A stretch of 7,765 nt of DNA from Acidimicrobiaceae bacterium (GTDB lineage: Bacteria > Actinomycetota > Acidimicrobiia > Acidimicrobiales > RAAP-2), in the NCBI GenBank assembly GCA_003157945.1, contig PMFY01000419.1, forward strand, positions 1-7,765. The letters are read 5' to 3'. Of the stretch, positions 5,607 to 7,765 are shown piece by piece; within the stretch, counting starts at the first letter, position 1; every line of letters starts with the position of its first letter. The position numbers and the translations under genes are program-made. The notes below the pieces were generated by a model, which did not search any database, was not told the DNA's origin, and saw only the letters and a program-made list of their open reading frames with translations.

Positions 5607-6503
5607 ATGAGGCTGAGCATCCGGACCGCCCTCCTCGCCACGTGTGTCGTGGCCGGTGCGGGCCTGGTGGGCCCGGTCTCCACGGCGTCGGCCGGGACCG
5701 CACGGGCCGCCCACGCCACGCCGGTGATCGTCAACCGCCCCCGGGTGCTCACCCCGGCGCCGGCATCGGTCAACTCCTCGTGGTCGGCCTCCAACTGGTC
5801 CGGCTACGCCGAGACCGGCAGCTACACAGGGATCTCCAGCTCCTGGACCGTCCCCACCGTGCTCGCCTCCACCTCCGCCACCTATTCGTCGACCTGGATC
5901 GGGGTCGACGGGTTCACCAATGCCAAGCTCATCCAGGTCGGGACGGAGCAGGACTTCTTCGGCGGGGCGGCCCACTACAACGCCTGGTGGGAGATCCTTC
6001 CCGCCCCGGAGTCCGTGCTGTCGACGACCCAGTACCCGGTGGCTCCGGGCAACCGCATGAAGGCCTCGATCTACGAGACGGCGGCGACCACCACGGTCGT
6101 CACCGGGACCACCACGGCGGTCGAGCACCTCTGGACGATCATCCTCACCGATGCCACCAAGGGCTGGACCTTCACCACCACGCAGGCCTACAACGGGACG
6201 GGCACCTCCGCCGAGTGGATCCACGAGGCGCCCGTGGTGAACGGGGCGACCAGCACCCTGGCCCGGTACGCCGTCGTCGCACCGGCGTCCACCGGCGACT
6301 TCGACAATGCCGGCGTCCGCCACACCGTCCTGGCCCCCACCGCCGCGGCCGTGTTCCAGGGGGCGGGACTCAACTACGGACTCGACTCGGGGGTCATGGT
6401 GCAGCACGGCGTGGCGGTCTCCACGCCGAGTGGCCCCGACGCTGCGCTCACCGCGTTCAACCACGCCTACGGCGCCGCCCTCCCGGCCAAGCCCGTCGGC
6501 TGA
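5607..6503 (+). CDS. Exported G1 family glutamic peptidase (eqolisin)
   Basis: This encodes 298 residues of the peptidase G1 (peptidase A4/eqolisin, PF01828) type, which cleave proteins at acid pH with a Gln-Glu catalytic pair. The ATG follows GGGGAGAGGG (5596-5605), a good Shine-Dalgarno site; the earlier in-frame ATG at 5541 lacks one. A signal peptide covers about residues 1-29 (basic MRLSIR, hydrophobic core, STASA cleavage site). A short propeptide-like stretch follows (30-56). The domain begins at NWSGY (63-67) and SSSWTVPTV (77-85) and continues through WIGVDGF (97-103), LIQVGTEQD (108-116) and NAWWEILP (125-132). The likely catalytic residues are Q110 in LIQVG and E203 in SAEWIHEAP (201-209); both lie in the expected signatures. 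The size of the mature domain fits the family. The protein probably acts outside the cell on protein nutrients or envelope proteins, but no substrate can be inferred. The next plus-strand gene starts 139 bp later. Confidence 0.93.
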   Translation: MRLSIRTALLATCVVAGAGLVGPVSTASAGTARAAHATPVIVNRPRVLTPAPASVNSSWSASNWSGYAETGSYTGISSSWTVPTVLASTSATYSSTWIGVDGFTNAKLIQVGTEQDFFGGAAHYNAWWEILPAPESVLSTTQYPVAPGNRMKASIYETAATTTVVTGTTTAVEHLWTIILTDATKGWTFTTTQAYNGTGTSAEWIHEAPVVNGATSTLARYAVVAPASTGDFDNAGVRHTVLAPTAAAVFQGAGLNYGLDSGVMVQHGVAVSTPSGPDAALTAFNHAYGAALPAKPVG

Positions 6504-6517
6504 CCGGCGACCGGGCA

Positions 6518-6536
6518 CGGCCCGTGCGGCGGGCCG
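6518..6536 (+). terminator. Candidate terminator hairpin after the G1 peptidase gene
   Basis: CGGCCCG (6518-6524) and CGGGCCG (6530-6536) form a perfect 7-bp stem with a 5-nt loop, starting 15 nt after the stop codon. There is no T-tract. Its position suggests the peptidase gene ends its own transcription unit. Confidence 0.45.
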
Positions 6537-6574
6537 GCGGGCCCGTGCTCCGGGCGAGGGGCGTCCCGGCCCGC

Positions 6575-6601
6575 ACCCACGCCTGCGCCCGTGGGTACTC
6601 T
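6575..6601 (+). promoter_or_regulatory. Inverted repeat abutting a -10-like element upstream of the hydrolase gene
   Basis: ACCCACG (6575-6581) and CGTGGGT (6590-6596) are a perfect 7-bp inverted repeat with an 8-nt spacer. Its last base begins TACTCT (6596-6601), which fits the actinobacterial TANNNT -10 pattern and would give a start point about 35 nt before the ATG. No -35 match is evident. The inverted repeat could be an operator overlapping the promoter or a second terminator of the upstream gene. Confidence 0.3.
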
Positions 6602-6642
6602 GGCCCTGTTCGCGCCCCGGGCCTTCGGCCAGACTCACAGGT

Positions 6643-7593
6643 ATGGCGGATCGCGCACCTGACGACGACCAGTACCCGGTACAGCACGTCGTGCTCCACG
6701 GCGACCGGGTGGCCTACCGGCGGGCCGGCTCGGGACCGGCGCTCCTGCTGCTCCACGGCATCGCCGGGAGCTCGAGCACCTGGTCGTCGGCCATGCGGCT
6801 GCTCGAGTCCCGGTTCACCCTGATCGCACCGGACTTCCTGGGTCACGGAGCCTCGGACAAGCCCGACGGTGACTACTCCCTGGGCAACCACGCCAGCGCC
6901 ATGCGCGACCTGCTCCAGGTCCTGGGCGTCGACCGCGTGACGGTGGTGGGGCAGTCCTTCGGGGGCGGGGTCGCGCTGCAGTTCAGCTACCAGTACCCCG
7001 AATTGTGCGAGCGGCTCGTGCTCGTCGATGCCGGCGGCCTGGGCCGCGAGGTCAGCTGGATGCTGCGTCTCCTGGCCGTGCCCGGTGTCGAACTCGTCCT
7101 CCCCCTGCTGTTCCCGCACGTGGCGGGCGACTGGGGGGACTCGGTGATGCAGTTCGCGCGCGACCGGGGTGTCCGCAACCCCCGCGTGGCCGAGATGTGG
7201 CGGTCCTACCGATCACTGACCGACCCGCTGTACCGACGGGCCTTCCTCCGGACGATGCGCTCCGTGATCGATGCCGGCGGCCAGTCGGTGAGCGCCATCG
7301 ACCGGCTCTACCTGGCGGGGAGGCTCCCGACCCTCGTGGTGTGGGGCGCCGACGACCGCATCATCCCCGTCTCCCATGCCTACCGGGTCCAGGACGTGCT
7401 GCCGCACAGCCGCCTGGTCGTCTTCCCGGGGGTCGGGCACTTCCCCCATGCCGAGGTCCCCGAGCGGTTCGTGCGCGCGCTCGTCGACTTCATCGACGCG
7501 ACGGAGCCGGCCGAGGTGTCGAGCGACGACCGGGGAAGGGTGCTGCGCGCGCGTGCGGAGTCCGGCGGGTCCCCGGAGGCCTCGACCGGCTGA
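6643..7593 (+). CDS. Alpha/beta-fold hydrolase, Rv2715-like
   Basis: This encodes 316 residues with the alpha/beta-hydrolase fold, which cleaves esters or related bonds; the substrate cannot be told from sequence. The order of motifs is canonical: strand plus oxyanion segment LLLLHGIAGSS (34-44), APDFLGHGASDKP (62-74), nucleophile elbow GQSFGG with S105 (103-108), LVLVDAGGLGRE (125-136), acid strand VVWGADDRIIP (232-242, acid most likely D238), and histidine loop GVGHFPH with H266 (263-269). The triad is therefore complete. The region 137-225 is the lid. From memory the pattern around YSLGNHASAMRDLL and VALQFSYQYPELCERLVLVDAGG resembles the mycobacterial hydrolase Rv2715. No signal peptide is present, so it is cytoplasmic. 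The ATG has no good Shine-Dalgarno site (only CAGG one base upstream), which suggests weak or non-canonical initiation; upstream in-frame codons offer no better start. Confidence 0.93.
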   Translation: MADRAPDDDQYPVQHVVLHGDRVAYRRAGSGPALLLLHGIAGSSSTWSSAMRLLESRFTLIAPDFLGHGASDKPDGDYSLGNHASAMRDLLQVLGVDRVTVVGQSFGGGVALQFSYQYPELCERLVLVDAGGLGREVSWMLRLLAVPGVELVLPLLFPHVAGDWGDSVMQFARDRGVRNPRVAEMWRSYRSLTDPLYRRAFLRTMRSVIDAGGQSVSAIDRLYLAGRLPTLVVWGADDRIIPVSHAYRVQDVLPHSRLVVFPGVGHFPHAEVPERFVRALVDFIDATEPAEVSSDDRGRVLRARAESGGSPEASTG

Positions 7594-7611
7594 CCGTCGG
7601 GTGCATCCCGT

Positions 7612-7625
7612 CACCGTCGGCGGTG
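7612..7625. terminator. Small hairpin between convergent genes
   Basis: CACCG (7612-7616) and CGGTG (7621-7625) form a 5-bp stem with a 4-nt loop, located between the hydrolase stop codon and the stop codon of the minus-strand gene at the right edge. It is short and has no T-tract, so support comes mainly from its position in a 40-bp convergent gap. Confidence 0.25.
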
Positions 7626-7633
7626 CCGAGAGC

Positions 7634-7765
7634 TCAGTGCTCCGGTTCGGTCGTCGACTCGTCGACGCGGAACAGCCCGACCTCGACGCCGAGGGCCTCG
7701 GGCACCAGCGTCGGCGTGTCCCGGTTCAGCACCTCGCCCCGGAAGAACGCGGGCCGGAAGGCGGC
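7634..7765 (-). CDS. C-terminal 43 residues of an unidentified protein, cut by window edge
   Basis: The minus-strand frame entering from the right edge stops at TGA (7636-7634). It uses G or C at almost every third codon position, unlike the competing frames, so it is likely the end of a real gene. The visible residues include FRPAFFRGEVLNRD, then TPTLVPEALGVEVGLF, and an acidic tail ending DESTTEPEH. I do not recognise the family from so short a piece. It converges on the hydrolase gene with a 40-bp gap. Confidence 0.6.
   Translation of the reverse strand, partial: AAFRPAFFRGEVLNRDTPTLVPEALGVEVGLFRVDESTTEPEH

Noticed and set aside
5376..6638. A 420-codon open frame on the minus strand
   Set aside because: It is the antisense shadow of the G1 peptidase gene, with Gly/Arg-rich composition and no Shine-Dalgarno site or motif.
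4445..6823. A 792-codon open frame on the plus strand
   Set aside because: It is antisense to the diguanylate cyclase and then out of frame through the G1 peptidase and the hydrolase start. No domain or export signal is readable in it.

Overview
The window is very GC-rich. Its coding frames use G or C at nearly every third codon position, its start sites carry G-rich Shine-Dalgarno sequences, and long spurious open frames lie on both strands. This points to a high-GC actinobacterium. Several families present (a GEGLGG-type membrane protein, an Rv2715-like hydrolase, a secreted PHM-like copper enzyme) are ones I associate with Actinomycetota, and Acidimicrobiia is a reasonable but unproven guess. 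No tRNA, rRNA, CRISPR array, insertion sequence or phage gene was seen, so this looks like ordinary chromosomal DNA rather than a mobile island.

Layout from left to right. (1) A minus-strand gene, cut by the left edge, encodes an exported Cys-containing protein of unknown function and probably starts at a TTG codon. (2) A divergent spacer of about 366 bp carries three perfect copies of a 14-bp repeat. (3) A plus-strand gene encodes a membrane protein with about 8 helices and an internal duplication. (4) Convergent to it is a minus-strand gene for an exported copper monooxygenase of the PHM/dopamine beta-monooxygenase type, with all six expected copper ligands visible. (5) Upstream of that on the same strand, across an 89-bp gap holding a (GGCC)4 palindrome, is a soluble GAF-PAS-GGDEF diguanylate cyclase with intact active-site and inhibitory-site motifs. 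(6) A 325-bp divergent spacer contains a pair of 13-bp direct repeats exactly 21 bp apart. (7) A plus-strand gene encodes an exported G1 (glutamic, eqolisin) peptidase. (8) Next on the plus strand is an alpha/beta hydrolase with a complete Ser-Asp-His triad. (9) The last 43 codons of a further minus-strand gene run in from the right edge.

Three of the seven genes encode proteins with N-terminal export signals and one is an integral membrane protein, so the region is rich in cell-envelope and secreted functions. The diguanylate cyclase may be transcribed toward the copper monooxygenase, but the GC-rich palindrome between them could separate the two units. I see no evidence that all these genes form one pathway. 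The most notable items are the bacterial PHM-like copper enzyme, the bacterial glutamic peptidase, and the two unexplained repeat arrangements in the divergent spacers.
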